Assembly: GCF_022539255.1 (NCBI RefSeq)
Contig: NZ_JAKZBV010000001.1
Coordinates: forward strand, 930,001 to 994,000
DNA from: Sinomonas terrae
GTDB taxonomy: Bacteria; Actinomycetota; Actinomycetes; Actinomycetales; Micrococcaceae
DNA: 64,000 nt
Reading direction: 5' to 3'
The notes beneath the pieces are model-generated. The model made no database searches. It was not told the origin of the DNA and saw only the letters and a program-made list of their open reading frames with translations. Shown in pieces: positions 15,807 through 24,644 of this stretch (the first letter of the stretch is position 1; the number at the start of each line of letters is the position of its first letter). The position numbers and the translations under genes are program-made.

Positions 15807-17507
15807 TCAGTCGTAGCGGGCCTCGGCCCACCACTGCCCCTCGGTCCCAATGAGGAGCCACGCCTCGCCGTGGTCGTCGACAATCTGGTAGCGCTCCGCG
15901 CTCCGGCTCTCCGCGGGGTCCCACCACCGCTGCCGCAGAGGCCACGGCCCGGCCCAGCTACGCACGGGACGCCGGTCCTCGCGGGGTCCGGGCCGGAACC
16001 AGACAGGTGACGCGGCCGCCCCTCGCCCATTCACGCGGAGCGGCTGCGCCTCGGCATCGAGGAGCTCGACCGGTACGGGCTCGGTGAACACCGTTGTGGG
16101 CAGTGGCGCCGGGACGGACCCGGGCCACGGGCGCTGGGCCAGGGCGGACGCTTCAGATGGAGCGTCCTCGCCCCACGGGACCATGAGGCAGCGCTCCGCG
16201 AGAAGACGACCTCCGGCGCTGACCGGATGAAGCACTGAACCGTGCCCGAGCATGCTCTGGAGGCGTCTGAGCCCATGGTCGAGGCGCTCGTCGACGCCGC
16301 CGAACAACGCCTGGCCTCGCAGCCCTAGCTGGTCGGTCCGCTCGGGCAGCAGGCGGACCTGCACGACGGGCGCGGCGAGGGACTCGTCCGTCGAGCGCCA
16401 GGTCGGCCTCGCTCGGCCTCCCGTCTGGCCTTCCGTCTGGCCTCGCGTCCGGCCTCCAGCTCGGCCTCCCGACTGGCCCCCGGTCTGGCCTCCGGCGGAC
16501 GCTCCCTCCCCGGACTGGAGCTGCCAGCGCACCCGGTCCAGGACGTCACTCGCCCCGAACTGCCGCGGGTGGCCCCAACAGCGCTCGGACCTCCGGCCGG
16601 CGTCGTCGAGGATCTGCACCCGGAGTTCAGTGCACGCGAGACCCGCGCGGCGCAGGCCCTCGACGAACTCCTCTGCAGCCGGTCGTAGCGCGAAAGCGAT
16701 CTGGTCGATGCGGTCGAGCCCGGGCTCGAAGTCCGCTGCGCGTTCGAGGGGCGTGGGCGGAACGCGAGGCACGACGGGCTGTGGGTCGAGCCCGGAGGCC
16801 CGCGCGTGGGCGAGCGCTCCCTCGGGCCCGAATCGCGAACGGACCTCGGCTTCGGGCAGCGCAGCGAATGCGCCGAGGGTGCGGATGCCGAGCCGCACGA
16901 GGAGCGAGGCGAGCTTGGGGTCGCCGAGCGTTGCGATCGGAAGTGGCGCGAGGAAGTCTCGGGAGCCCCCCGGAGGCACCACGGAGAGGGCTGCGAGCTC
17001 GCTCGCGCAGCGGGCGGCCTGCTCGGCGGCGAAGACCGAGTCGGCCACGCCTACACGCGCCTCAAGCCCGAGTCTGGCAACCGCCTCGAGCGCGGCACCG
17101 CCGGCGTCCTGCTCGCTTCCGTAGAACCGCGTCGCCCCACGGGCGCGCCACGCGCACAGTCCGGGCCGCAGCACGTGGACCCCCGGCAGGTCGCGTTCGA
17201 CGGCGGCGAGCACCTCGTCGAATTCCCTCGCGTCCCGTGTGGGGTCGGCTCGAATGGCCGCGATATCGGGGCAACGCGACTGGGCCTCGCGCACCCGCAG
17301 GCCACGGACGACGCCGGCCGCTCGGGCCTCCGACGAGCACACGGCAACGAGGCCCTTGTCGATGACGGCGGCCGGGACGCGGTCCTCCAGCTCGCCTGCG
17401 AGCTGGGCCGCGACGAGCGGCCAGTCAGGGAACCACACCACGAGTGCCCGCGGGAGCGCCGAGGCCTGGATCGGCGTCGCCATGCCCGCTGTGGCGCGCA
17501 CGCTCAC
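15807..17507 (-). CDS. imuB: ImuB, inactive Y-family polymerase of the mutasome
   Basis: About 566 residues, matching ImuB: a Y-family polymerase fold that has lost its catalytic acids and instead links DnaE2 to the sliding clamp. The N-terminal part reads ALVVWFPDWPLVAAQL, followed by the palm (AVIDKGLVAVCSSEARAAGV) and the little finger region. The C-terminal third is unstructured in the family and ends here in a Trp/Arg-rich tail (QRWWDPAESR, ARYD). A low-complexity Gly/Gln/Arg segment (about 340-370, coded near 16406-16498) looks like repeat expansion. The GTG at 17507 overlaps the imuA stop (GTGA); an ATG at 17483 is an alternative. Confidence 0.9.
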   Translation of the reverse strand: MSVRATAGMATPIQASALPRALVVWFPDWPLVAAQLAGELEDRVPAAVIDKGLVAVCSSEARAAGVVRGLRVREAQSRCPDIAAIRADPTRDAREFDEVLAAVERDLPGVHVLRPGLCAWRARGATRFYGSEQDAGGAALEAVARLGLEARVGVADSVFAAEQAARCASELAALSVVPPGGSRDFLAPLPIATLGDPKLASLLVRLGIRTLGAFAALPEAEVRSRFGPEGALAHARASGLDPQPVVPRVPPTPLERAADFEPGLDRIDQIAFALRPAAEEFVEGLRRAGLACTELRVQILDDAGRRSERCWGHPRQFGASDVLDRVRWQLQSGEGASAGGQTGGQSGGRAGGRTRGQTEGQTGGRARPTWRSTDESLAAPVVQVRLLPERTDQLGLRGQALFGGVDERLDHGLRRLQSMLGHGSVLHPVSAGGRLLAERCLMVPWGEDAPSEASALAQRPWPGSVPAPLPTTVFTEPVPVELLDAEAQPLRVNGRGAAASPVWFRPGPREDRRPVRSWAGPWPLRQRWWDPAESRSAERYQIVDDHGEAWLLIGTEGQWWAEARYD

Positions 17508-18184
17508 GGCCGCGCTCCCGAGAGCCGCGCCTCGCCCGGCTGGGTCGAATCGGCATGAAGCGCCGCGAGGTCCACGATCGTCGTCCGGCGCTTCCCCCGC
17601 TGCGACCAGACAAGGTCGACTCGATGGCTGCGCAGGTGCCCGTGTCCGTCTCCGAGGCCGTTCCACCGGGAGCCCTCGACGCTCAGGACTCCCTCGGCCT
17701 GAGGCCATGAACCGAGGATGAGGAGTGTGCATCCGCGCTCCCGGAGCCGGGACGAGAGCCGGGACGCTTCGCCGCCACTTGCCAGGGCGGGAGGCCGGAC
17801 GAGCAGAAGAGGGAGGACGTCGGCGAGGGCCGAGACGGTCACGAGCCAGCGCTCGCCGGGATCCGGGACGAGAACCGTCCGCTCGAGAGAGATGCCGAAG
17901 CCCGCCGCCGCCTCGGCACCGAAGTCCGGAATGCCGGCGACGCCGCACCAGTGGCCCTCCGCGGAGGGGGCCGCGAGAAGGGCCATCGCCACGGAGAGGG
18001 GTGCCTCGAGTGAGTAGACGGCGCCCGCGCGGAGGCCGTAGGGGAGCAGTGGCGAGAAGGCGGGGAGGACGGCGTACGTCGCCTCGCGATTTCTGCGCCC
18101 CTGTAGGAGGTGGATGCGCTCCTGGAGCTCGCGCAGCTGCTCCGCCGCAGAGGCGGCGGACGCGGAGCTGAGCGGGAGCGACAT
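17504..18184 (-). CDS. imuA: ImuA-like mutasome accessory protein
   Basis: A 226-residue protein in the imuA position of the mutasome operon. It resembles the actinobacterial ImuA-prime type, a RecA-like fold that is poorly conserved: LLPYGLRAGAVYSLEAP replaces a clean P-loop, and later GCTLLILGSWPQAEGVLSV resembles a RecA core strand. It probably helps ImuB and DnaE2 act at stalled forks. The ATG at 18184 has a strong GGAGG site six bases upstream, and a LexA box lies directly before that. First gene of the operon; its stop overlaps imuB. Recognition rests more on position than on sequence identity. Confidence 0.8.
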   Translation of the reverse strand: MSLPLSSASAASAAEQLRELQERIHLLQGRRNREATYAVLPAFSPLLPYGLRAGAVYSLEAPLSVAMALLAAPSAEGHWCGVAGIPDFGAEAAAGFGISLERTVLVPDPGERWLVTVSALADVLPLLLVRPPALASGGEASRLSSRLRERGCTLLILGSWPQAEGVLSVEGSRWNGLGDGHGHLRSHRVDLVWSQRGKRRTTIVDLAALHADSTQPGEARLSGARP

Positions 18185-18194
18185 ACCTCCATTT

Positions 18195-18210
18195 TCGAAA
18201 CTGTGTTCGA
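18195..18210 (-). promoter_or_regulatory. LexA (SOS) box upstream of imuA
   Basis: TCGAAACTGTGTTCGA differs in one base from the actinobacterial LexA consensus TCGAAC-N4-GTTCGA. It lies 11 bases before the imuA start codon, so LexA would block transcription of the whole mutasome operon until DNA damage. Confidence 0.88.
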
Positions 18211-18323
18211 TTAAGTCAATCGCGGGCGTGTCGCTTTCGAAGAGCCGCTCGTCGTCCCCTCGCTCGCGTCAAGGGAGTACATGCAATCTCTGGCCTGTCA
18301 GGCCCAACCGATAGAGTTGGGGC

Positions 18324-19709
18324 GTGAAATACGCCAACTCCATCGTCGAGCTCATCGGCCACACACCCTTGGTCAAGCTCCAGAAGGTTACCGAGGGGAT
18401 CAAGGCCACCGTTCTTGTGAAGCTCGAGTACCTCAATCCGGGCGGCTCCATCAAGGATCGCATTGCCCTCAAGATGATCGAGGAGGCGGAACGCAGCGGC
18501 AAGCTTCAGCCTGGAGGCACGATTGTCGAGCCGACGAGCGGCAACACCGGCGTAGGCCTTGCGCTCGTGGGCCAGCAGAAGGGCTACAAGTGCATCTTCG
18601 TGGTCCCGGACAAGGTCGGCCAGGAGAAGCGGTCCGTCCTCGAGGCGTACGGCGCCGAGGTCGTCGTGACGCCGACGGCAGTCCCGCCGGACTCGCCCCA
18701 GTCGTACTACGGCGTCTCGGACCGCCTTGTCCGCGAGATCCCGGGCGCGTTCAAGCCTGACCAGTTCTCCAACCCGGGCGCCCCCGCGAGCCACTACGAG
18801 ACGACTGGCCCCGAGATCTGGGCCGATACCGACGGCAAGGTGACCCATGTGGTCATCGGTGCCGGGACCGGCGGCACGATTTCCGGCACCGGGCGCTTCC
18901 TCAAGGACGTCTCGAAGGACCGTGCCGAAGCCGAGGGCGGCCAGGTCAAGGTCATCGGGGCCGATCCCGAAGGCTCCGTCTACTCCGGCGGCACCGGCCG
19001 GCCCTACTTCGTCGAAGGCGTGGGCGAGGACATGTGGCCCGCGAACTACGACAAGGCCGTTCCCGACGAGGTGCTTGCCGTGAGCGACGCGGAGTCGTTC
19101 GCCATGACCCGCAGGCTCGCACGCGAGGAAGGCCTCCTCGTCGGCGGCTCGTCGGGCATGGCAGTAGTAGCTGCCCTGCGCGCGGCGCGGGACCTGCCCG
19201 GGTCGGCGATCGTCGTCGTCGTCCTTCCCGACAGCGGCCGCGGCTACCTCGCCAAGATCTTCAACGACGACTGGATGCGGTCCTTCGGCTTCCTCCCCGG
19301 TGCCTCCGAGGCGACGGTCGGCGACGTGCTCAAGGGCAAGGACGGGAAGCTCCCCGACCTCGTCCACACGCACCCGAACGAGACCGTCCGCGAGGCCATC
19401 GACATCATGACGGAGTACGGCGTGAGCCACCTCCCGGTCCTCTCGAACGAGCCGCCGGTCGTGATGGGAGAGGTGCTCGGCGCGGTCGATGAGCGCGCGC
19501 TCTCCGCGAAGCTGTTCAAGGGAGACGCGAAGCTCACCGACAAGATCTCGGAGCACATGGGTGCACGCCTGCCCGTCATCGGCTCGCTCGAGAGCCAGGG
19601 CACGGCGCGCGAGATGCTCACCGAGGCGGATGCCCTCATGGTGACGTTCGTGGGCGCCCCGATCGGCATTGTCACGCGGCACGACCTGCTCGCGAACCTG
19701 AACAAATAG
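18324..19709 (+). CDS. cbs: Cystathionine beta-synthase
   Basis: A 461-residue PLP enzyme that joins homocysteine and serine to cystathionine. The PLP lysine is K44 in NPGGSIKDRIAL, and the phosphate/substrate loop is EPTSGNTGVGLA at about 70-80. The second phosphate-binding loop is IGAGTGGTISGTGR. Two CBS domains occupy about 335-461 (VREAIDIMTEYGVSHLPVL, REMLTEADALMVTFV), which separates it from plain cysteine synthase. No N-terminal heme domain is present. The GTG at 18324 has TAGAGT six bases upstream and no clear ribosome site, so it is probably leaderless. metB follows after 27 bases, forming a transsulfuration pair. Confidence 0.93.
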   Translation: MKYANSIVELIGHTPLVKLQKVTEGIKATVLVKLEYLNPGGSIKDRIALKMIEEAERSGKLQPGGTIVEPTSGNTGVGLALVGQQKGYKCIFVVPDKVGQEKRSVLEAYGAEVVVTPTAVPPDSPQSYYGVSDRLVREIPGAFKPDQFSNPGAPASHYETTGPEIWADTDGKVTHVVIGAGTGGTISGTGRFLKDVSKDRAEAEGGQVKVIGADPEGSVYSGGTGRPYFVEGVGEDMWPANYDKAVPDEVLAVSDAESFAMTRRLAREEGLLVGGSSGMAVVAALRAARDLPGSAIVVVVLPDSGRGYLAKIFNDDWMRSFGFLPGASEATVGDVLKGKDGKLPDLVHTHPNETVREAIDIMTEYGVSHLPVLSNEPPVVMGEVLGAVDERALSAKLFKGDAKLTDKISEHMGARLPVIGSLESQGTAREMLTEADALMVTFVGAPIGIVTRHDLLANLNK

Positions 19710-19736
19710 ACGCAAGTGTCAGACAAGGAGCTGCAC

Positions 19737-20903
19737 GTGAGCGAGACCAACCACGGCTTCAACACCCGCGCTGTCCACGCCGGTCAGGAGTTCGAGCCGC
19801 GCACGGGCGCGGTCGTTCCGCCCCTCCACTTCAGCACCACCTATGCGCAGGACGGCATCGGCGGCCTGCGCTCGGGCTACGAGTACGGCCGCGGCGGCAA
19901 CCCGACCCGCGATGCGCTCCAGGAGCAGCTCGCCGCCCTCGAAGGAGGGTCGCACGCGTTCTCGTTCGGTTCGGGCCTCGCGGCTGAGGACGCGCTCATC
20001 CGCGCCCTGTGCACCCCCGGGGACCGGATCGTCCTCGGCAACGATGCGTACGGCGGCACGTACCGGCTCATCAGCCGGGTGCTGGGCGGTTGGGGCATCC
20101 AGAACAAGCCCGTCGACATGTCGGCGCCCGACGACGTCCGGACGGCAGTGGCCGCTGGCGGCAAAGACAGCGCCCGGCTCGTGTGGGTGGAGACGCCCTC
20201 GAACCCGCTCATGAAGGTCACCGACATCGCCGCGCTCGCCGAGGTCGCGCACGACGCCGGGGCCCTCCTCGTCGTCGACAACACGTTTGCGTCGCCCTAC
20301 CTCCAGAACCCGCTCGCCCTGGGTGCCGACGTCGTCGTCCACTCGACGACGAAGTACATCGGTGGCCATTCCGACGTCGTCGGCGGCGCCGTCGTCGTCA
20401 AGGACGCCGAGCTGGCGGAGAAGATCGGGTTCGTCCAATTCGCGGTCGGGGCAGTGTCTGGCCCCATGGATGCCTTCCTCACGACCCGCGGCCTCAAGAC
20501 GCTCGGTGTGCGCATGGAGCGCCACTCGGACAATGCCCAGAAGATCGCGGAGTGGCTCGTGGGCCGCCCGGGCGTCGAGAAGGTCCTCTACCCGGGGCTG
20601 CCGGAGCACCCGGGACACGACCTCGCAGCGCGGCAGATGCGGCGCTTCGGCGGCATGATCTCGGTCCAGTTCACGGGCGGGGAAGCCGCGGCCCGCAAGG
20701 TCGCCGAGTCCACGAGGCTGTTCACCCTCGCCGAATCGCTCGGCGGCATCGAGTCCCTCATGAACTACCCGTCCGAGATGACGCACGCCTCCGTCAAGGG
20801 CACCGAACTGGCCGTCCCCGAAAACCTCATCCGACTCTCCGTCGGCATCGAGGACGCGGACGATCTCATCGGGGACCTCGACAACGCGATGAGCCAGCTC
20901 TGA
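19737..20903 (+). CDS. metB: Cystathionine gamma-synthase (or gamma-lyase)
   Basis: A 388-residue Cys/Met-metabolism PLP enzyme. The PLP lysine is K206 in STTKYIGGHSD; other signatures are SGLAAEDALIRAL, NDAYGGTYRL and VDNTFASPYLQNPL. It makes cystathionine from an acylated homoserine and cysteine, or runs in the lyase direction. Next to cbs the lyase direction (cystathionine to cysteine) is quite possible; sequence alone does not decide. The start is the GTG at 19737, which has AAGGAG six bases before it; the GTG at 19716 would place that site in the gene. Co-transcribed with cbs. Confidence 0.88.
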   Translation: MSETNHGFNTRAVHAGQEFEPRTGAVVPPLHFSTTYAQDGIGGLRSGYEYGRGGNPTRDALQEQLAALEGGSHAFSFGSGLAAEDALIRALCTPGDRIVLGNDAYGGTYRLISRVLGGWGIQNKPVDMSAPDDVRTAVAAGGKDSARLVWVETPSNPLMKVTDIAALAEVAHDAGALLVVDNTFASPYLQNPLALGADVVVHSTTKYIGGHSDVVGGAVVVKDAELAEKIGFVQFAVGAVSGPMDAFLTTRGLKTLGVRMERHSDNAQKIAEWLVGRPGVEKVLYPGLPEHPGHDLAARQMRRFGGMISVQFTGGEAAARKVAESTRLFTLAESLGGIESLMNYPSEMTHASVKGTELAVPENLIRLSVGIEDADDLIGDLDNAMSQL

Positions 20904-20935
20904 CCCGACTCAACTGACGAGAGGACCTCCCCACG

Positions 20936-21874
20936 ATGCCGACGTCGCCGTCGACTGCTCCCGCCTGGACCAAGGCGGCCTGGTTCAAGCCCGCTGTGAT
21001 CGCCGTCGGCGCCGTCGTCGTCCTGGGGATCCTCGTCCTCCTCGCCAAGTGGCTCCGCAGCACGGAGGCCGTCTCCTCGTTCATCGCGACGTACCCGGGC
21101 TACGCCTCCCAGCCTGCCGGCACGCCCGTCGGGCTGCCCGTGTGGCTCAACTGGAGCCACTTCCTCAACATGTTCTTCATCGTGCTGATCGTGCGCTCGG
21201 GCCTGCAGGTCCGCTACACGACCCGGCCTCAGGGCTACTGGAAGCGGAACAACAAGGGCCTCATCAAGACCAAGGGCCAGCCCAAGAAGATCAGCCTCGA
21301 CCTGTGGTTCCACCTCACGCTCGACGCATTGTGGGTGCTCAACGGGCTCATCTACTGGATCCTGCTGTTCTCGACGGGCCAGTGGAAGAGGGTGGTCCCG
21401 ACAAGCTGGGACGTCTTCCCGCACGCGGTCTCAGTCGCGATCCAGTACGCGTCGCTCAACTGGCCTCTCGAGAATGGGTGGACGAACTACAACGCCCTCC
21501 AGCTGCTCTTCTACTTCATCACGAGCTTCATCGCGGCGCCCCTGGCGATCCTCACGGGGCTGCGGATGTCGGGGGCGTGGCCCGCGAAGGCGCCCCGCCT
21601 CAACAAGGCGTATCCGATCGAGCTCGCTCGCCGCGTGCACTTCCCTGTCGCGATCTACTTCATTGCGTTCGTGATCGTGCACGTCACGCTTGTGTTCACC
21701 ACGGGTGTTCTCCGGAACCTCAATCACATGTTCGCAGCGAACGACGGCGAGAGCTGGCTCGGGTTCGGCTTCTTCGCCGCCGCCGTGGTCGTCATTGTGG
21801 CGGCATGGTTCCTCGCACGGCCGCTGTTCCTGCGGCCTATCGCCTCGCTGATGGGCTCGGTGACGCGCAACTGA
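20936..21874 (+). CDS. Cytochrome b561-like membrane protein
   Basis: A 312-residue membrane protein with about six hydrophobic segments. Histidines in membrane-type contexts (WSHFLNMFF, WFHLTLDALW, RRVHFPVAIYF and IVHVTLVF) are candidate heme b ligands, as in the di-heme cytochrome b subunits of formate dehydrogenase, hydrogenase or thiosulfate reductase. Such proteins pass electrons between quinones and a partner oxidoreductase. No partner lies nearby in this window; in related genomes similar proteins often accompany a molybdenum oxidoreductase (recollection, not shown here). GAGGACC precedes the ATG. The 3' end overlaps a convergent minus-strand gene by 38 bases. Confidence 0.75.
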   Translation: MPTSPSTAPAWTKAAWFKPAVIAVGAVVVLGILVLLAKWLRSTEAVSSFIATYPGYASQPAGTPVGLPVWLNWSHFLNMFFIVLIVRSGLQVRYTTRPQGYWKRNNKGLIKTKGQPKKISLDLWFHLTLDALWVLNGLIYWILLFSTGQWKRVVPTSWDVFPHAVSVAIQYASLNWPLENGWTNYNALQLLFYFITSFIAAPLAILTGLRMSGAWPAKAPRLNKAYPIELARRVHFPVAIYFIAFVIVHVTLVFTTGVLRNLNHMFAANDGESWLGFGFFAAAVVVIVAAWFLARPLFLRPIASLMGSVTRN

Positions 21875-22250
21875 GTCCCGCGGCCTGAGTGCACGTCACC
21901 GTCTCGGACGCGATGTACCAGGCCGAGGCGACCTCGGTGCAGGTCAGCGTCGCCGTGCCGTGGAGGGCGAGGCCTGTTCCGTCGGAGGTCACTCCCTCGA
22001 TGGCCCAGACCAGCTCGCCATGTGCTGAGTCGCCGTCGACATCGAGACGCCGTAGGTGGGCGCGGATCGGGATGCCGAGCCGGGCTCGGTCGGTCGCGGC
22101 CTCCTCCGAGGTGCAGTCGAAGCTGTTGGAACCGAGATTGTGGCGGATCACGGACGTCGGGAGGTAGAGCGCGAGCAATGCGCCTTCGTCGCCGGCCTCG
22201 AGGGCTCCTTCCAGGGCCGAGAACAAGGCATCGAGCGAGCGTACGGGCAT
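21837..22250 (-). CDS. NTF2/SnoaL-like small protein
   Basis: A 137-residue protein whose layout suits the NTF2-like fold: a helical start (LDALFSALEGALEAGDEGALLALYLP), then strands (VIRHNLGSNSF, AHGELVWAIEGVT, LALHGTATLTC). Members bind or isomerise small molecules; no active-site set can be identified. The ATG at 22250 has GGAAGG seven bases upstream. The last dozen residues, rich in Ser and Pro, lie over the end of the convergent cytochrome b gene, so the true stop is certain but the tail is odd. Upstream it borders the start of the divergent histidine kinase gene. Confidence 0.55.
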   Translation of the reverse strand: MPVRSLDALFSALEGALEAGDEGALLALYLPTSVIRHNLGSNSFDCTSEEAATDRARLGIPIRAHLRRLDVDGDSAHGELVWAIEGVTSDGTGLALHGTATLTCTEVASAWYIASETVTCTQAAGLSCASPSPSARR

Positions 22251-22365
22251 CCCGTGGTCCTTCCGAATGGTGAAGAGGCCGCGCTCTGCGCCTCCGCCTA
22301 GGGGAGAGCAGCTATCCGGGCGTGCATGACGCGGAGCGGTCCTCTCGGTTGCGGCGTGTGAAAAC

Positions 22366-23928
22366 ATGGGTGACATGCCCCAGCGCGTCCCGCTCCTGCC
22401 TGCCCGCGAGCATCGCCTCGGGCTCGCTGAGCTGGGTGTGCTGGACCGCCGTCGGACGCTGTGGGGCCTCGCCCTCGCGGTCGTCCTGCCAGCCGTGGTG
22501 GAGGTGACGGTCCTTGCCATCGGCTACCACAACATCGCGATGACGATGCTCCTGCAGCTCGCCGCCGCGGTCGCTGTCGCCGTCGTCGGCGGCCTCTGGC
22601 CGGCCGCGCTGGCCGCCGTTGCGGGCTCTCTGCTGCTCAACTACTTCTCGGTTGCTCCGGTCGGGAGCTTCCAGATCGCGGACCCGCAAGTCGTGGGCGA
22701 GCTCCTCATCTTCCTCATGGTTGCGTGCGCCGTCGGCCTCGCGGTCGGCGCGGCCACTCGGCGGTTCGAGCAGGCCACACGTGCGCAGGCGGACGCGCGG
22801 GCGATGGCGGAGCTCGCGCGGGGGATCCTCGGTTCGGGCGGCAGGGTGCAGGACTTCCTCGAGCGTGTTCGGTCCGCTCTGGGACTGCGGGCTGTGACCC
22901 TTCTCGAACGGCGCGAGCCCGGCACGCCGCGCGCGGTGAGCCCCGGCTGGGAGGTCGTCGCAAGCGCGGGCGAGGCGCCTCCCGTGACGCCTGCAGCGGC
23001 GGACGATCTCGTCGTCGCCGACGAGCACTACGCGCTCCTCGCGGGCGGACGGGCCCTCGAACCTGCCGAGCGGCGCATGATGGAGGCCTTCGGTGCCTAC
23101 CTCGTCGCGATCCGGCAGGGGCGCCAGCTGGCCTCGAGCCGCGAGGCGAACCGGCGCCTCGAGGAGGGCAACATCATCCGGACCTCGATCCTCCGTGCTG
23201 TCTCGCATGACCTGCGCACGCCCCTTTCCGGCATCAAGCTGAGCGTGAGCAGCCTGCGCCAGCCCGACGTCGACTTCACCCGCGAGGAGCAGGCGGAGCT
23301 CCTCGAGACCATCGAGGACTACACGGACAGGCTCTCCGCGCTTGTGGGGAACCTGCTCGACATGTCCCGCATTTCGGCGGACAGCGTGACCCCGCTCCTG
23401 CGGCCGGTCCGCTGGCGCGAGGTCCTTCCGCCATGGCCGAAGGATGCGGTCGTCGAGGACAGGGTCTCGCCCGGCTGCCCGCCGGTGGAGGCGGATCCCG
23501 TTCTGCTCGAGCGCGTCGTGGCGAACCTCGTCGAGAACGCCCTCAAGTACGCCCCTGGCCTGCCGCTCGAGCTCGAGGCCGGCCCGGGCGAAGCGGACCC
23601 GTCGGGGCGCGCGATGGGGGAGTTGCGCGTCGTCGACCACGGCGGAGGCATCCCACCCGAGCAGCTCATGGCCGTGTTCAATCCGTTCCAGCGCGTCGGC
23701 GACGCGAGTCGGCACGGTGCCGGGATCGGTCTCGGCCTCGCCGTTGCGAAGGGGTTCGCCGAGGCGATGGGCGGGCGCATTTCGGCCGGGCAGACGGCCG
23801 GTGGGGGGCTGACCATGCGCGTCATCCTTCCGCTCGCCGCGCACGACGACGATGGGTCGTCACGCGCCGTCATCCGCGGCGCGACGCTGGGCGGCTCGGC
23901 CCCGGCCGCGAGAGGGGGCGTGGCGTGA
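22366..23928 (+). CDS. KdpD-like sensor histidine kinase lacking the N-terminal sensor
   Basis: A 520-residue membrane kinase corresponding to the C-terminal half of KdpD: four closely spaced helices (about 28-120, DUF4118 type), a GAF-like region (about 140-265), HisKA with the phosphorylated histidine in AVSHDLRTPLSG (about H282), and an ATPase domain (NLVENALKYAP, VDHGGGIP, GIGLGLAVAKGFAEAMGG). The KdpD and universal-stress domains that usually fill the first 400 residues are absent. It overlaps the response-regulator gene by four bases. No kdpFABC pump genes are in the window, so this may be an orphan system or one acting at a distance. Confidence 0.87.
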   Translation: MGDMPQRVPLLPAREHRLGLAELGVLDRRRTLWGLALAVVLPAVVEVTVLAIGYHNIAMTMLLQLAAAVAVAVVGGLWPAALAAVAGSLLLNYFSVAPVGSFQIADPQVVGELLIFLMVACAVGLAVGAATRRFEQATRAQADARAMAELARGILGSGGRVQDFLERVRSALGLRAVTLLERREPGTPRAVSPGWEVVASAGEAPPVTPAAADDLVVADEHYALLAGGRALEPAERRMMEAFGAYLVAIRQGRQLASSREANRRLEEGNIIRTSILRAVSHDLRTPLSGIKLSVSSLRQPDVDFTREEQAELLETIEDYTDRLSALVGNLLDMSRISADSVTPLLRPVRWREVLPPWPKDAVVEDRVSPGCPPVEADPVLLERVVANLVENALKYAPGLPLELEAGPGEADPSGRAMGELRVVDHGGGIPPEQLMAVFNPFQRVGDASRHGAGIGLGLAVAKGFAEAMGGRISAGQTAGGGLTMRVILPLAAHDDDGSSRAVIRGATLGGSAPAARGGVA

Positions 23929-24599
23929 CCCGCGTGCTGGTCGTCGAGGACGAAGCGCAGATCGCGCGCGCCCTCCAGATCAACCTTCGGGTCCACGGCT
24001 ACGAGGCGTTGACGGCACCCTCGGGCGAGGCCGCCCTCGAGGCCGCGGCGTCGACGCCTCCGGACATCGTTGTCCTCGACCTGGGGCTGCCGGGGATGGA
24101 CGGCGTGGACGTCATCCGCCGCCTGCGCGAGTGGACGAGCGTGCCCATCATCGTGCTCTCTGCGCGGCACGCGGCCGAGGACAAGGTCGAGGCGCTCGAC
24201 GCTGGCGCCGACGACTACGTCACGAAGCCGTTCGGCCTCGAGGAACTGCTCGCCCGGCTCCGGGCCGCAGCCCGCCGCAGCGCCGTCCGGCCCGAGGTTC
24301 CGCGCGTCCAGACCGCGGACTTCAGCGTTGACCTTGCCGCCCGCCGTGTTGAACGCGAGGGCAAGGATGTGCGGCTCACGCCGACGGAGTGGAGCATTCT
24401 TGCCCTCCTCGTGCGGCAGCCAGGCACGCTCGTGACCCAGCGGGAGCTTCTCACCCAGGTGTGGGGGCCGGCGTATGCCAAGGAGGCGCAGTACCTCCGC
24501 GTCTATATGGCACAGCTGCGCCGCAAGCTCGAGCGGGACCCCTCGAATCCGCGGCATCTCAAGACCGAGGCCGGCATCGGATACCGCTTCGATCCCTGA
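23925..24599 (+). CDS. KdpE-like OmpR-family response regulator
   Basis: A 224-residue response regulator. The receiver domain has the acidic pair at D9-E10, phosphate acceptor D52 (VVLDLGLPG) and K101 (YVTKPF), all intact. The C-terminal winged helix (TPTEWSILALLVRQPGTLV ... YLRVYMAQLRRKLE ... TEAGIGYRF) closely matches KdpE. It would bind DNA after phosphorylation by the kinase encoded just upstream. The GTG start overlaps the kinase stop (GTGA). In other bacteria KdpE turns on kdpFABC at low potassium; the target here is not in view. Confidence 0.9.
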   Translation: MTRVLVVEDEAQIARALQINLRVHGYEALTAPSGEAALEAAASTPPDIVVLDLGLPGMDGVDVIRRLREWTSVPIIVLSARHAAEDKVEALDAGADDYVTKPFGLEELLARLRAAARRSAVRPEVPRVQTADFSVDLAARRVEREGKDVRLTPTEWSILALLVRQPGTLVTQRELLTQVWGPAYAKEAQYLRVYMAQLRRKLERDPSNPRHLKTEAGIGYRFDP

Positions 24600-24644
24600 G
24601 GGCGTTCGGCTGCTCAGCGCTTGGTCTCGGCTATTCTGTGCCCC

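Noticed and set aside
13574..15853. A 759-codon open frame on the plus strand, opposite dnaE2
   Set aside because: It lies wholly opposite a gene with clear motifs and its residue make-up is typical of a GC-rich shadow frame. The same holds for long frames opposite the MFS exporter, cbs, metB and the kdpD-like gene.
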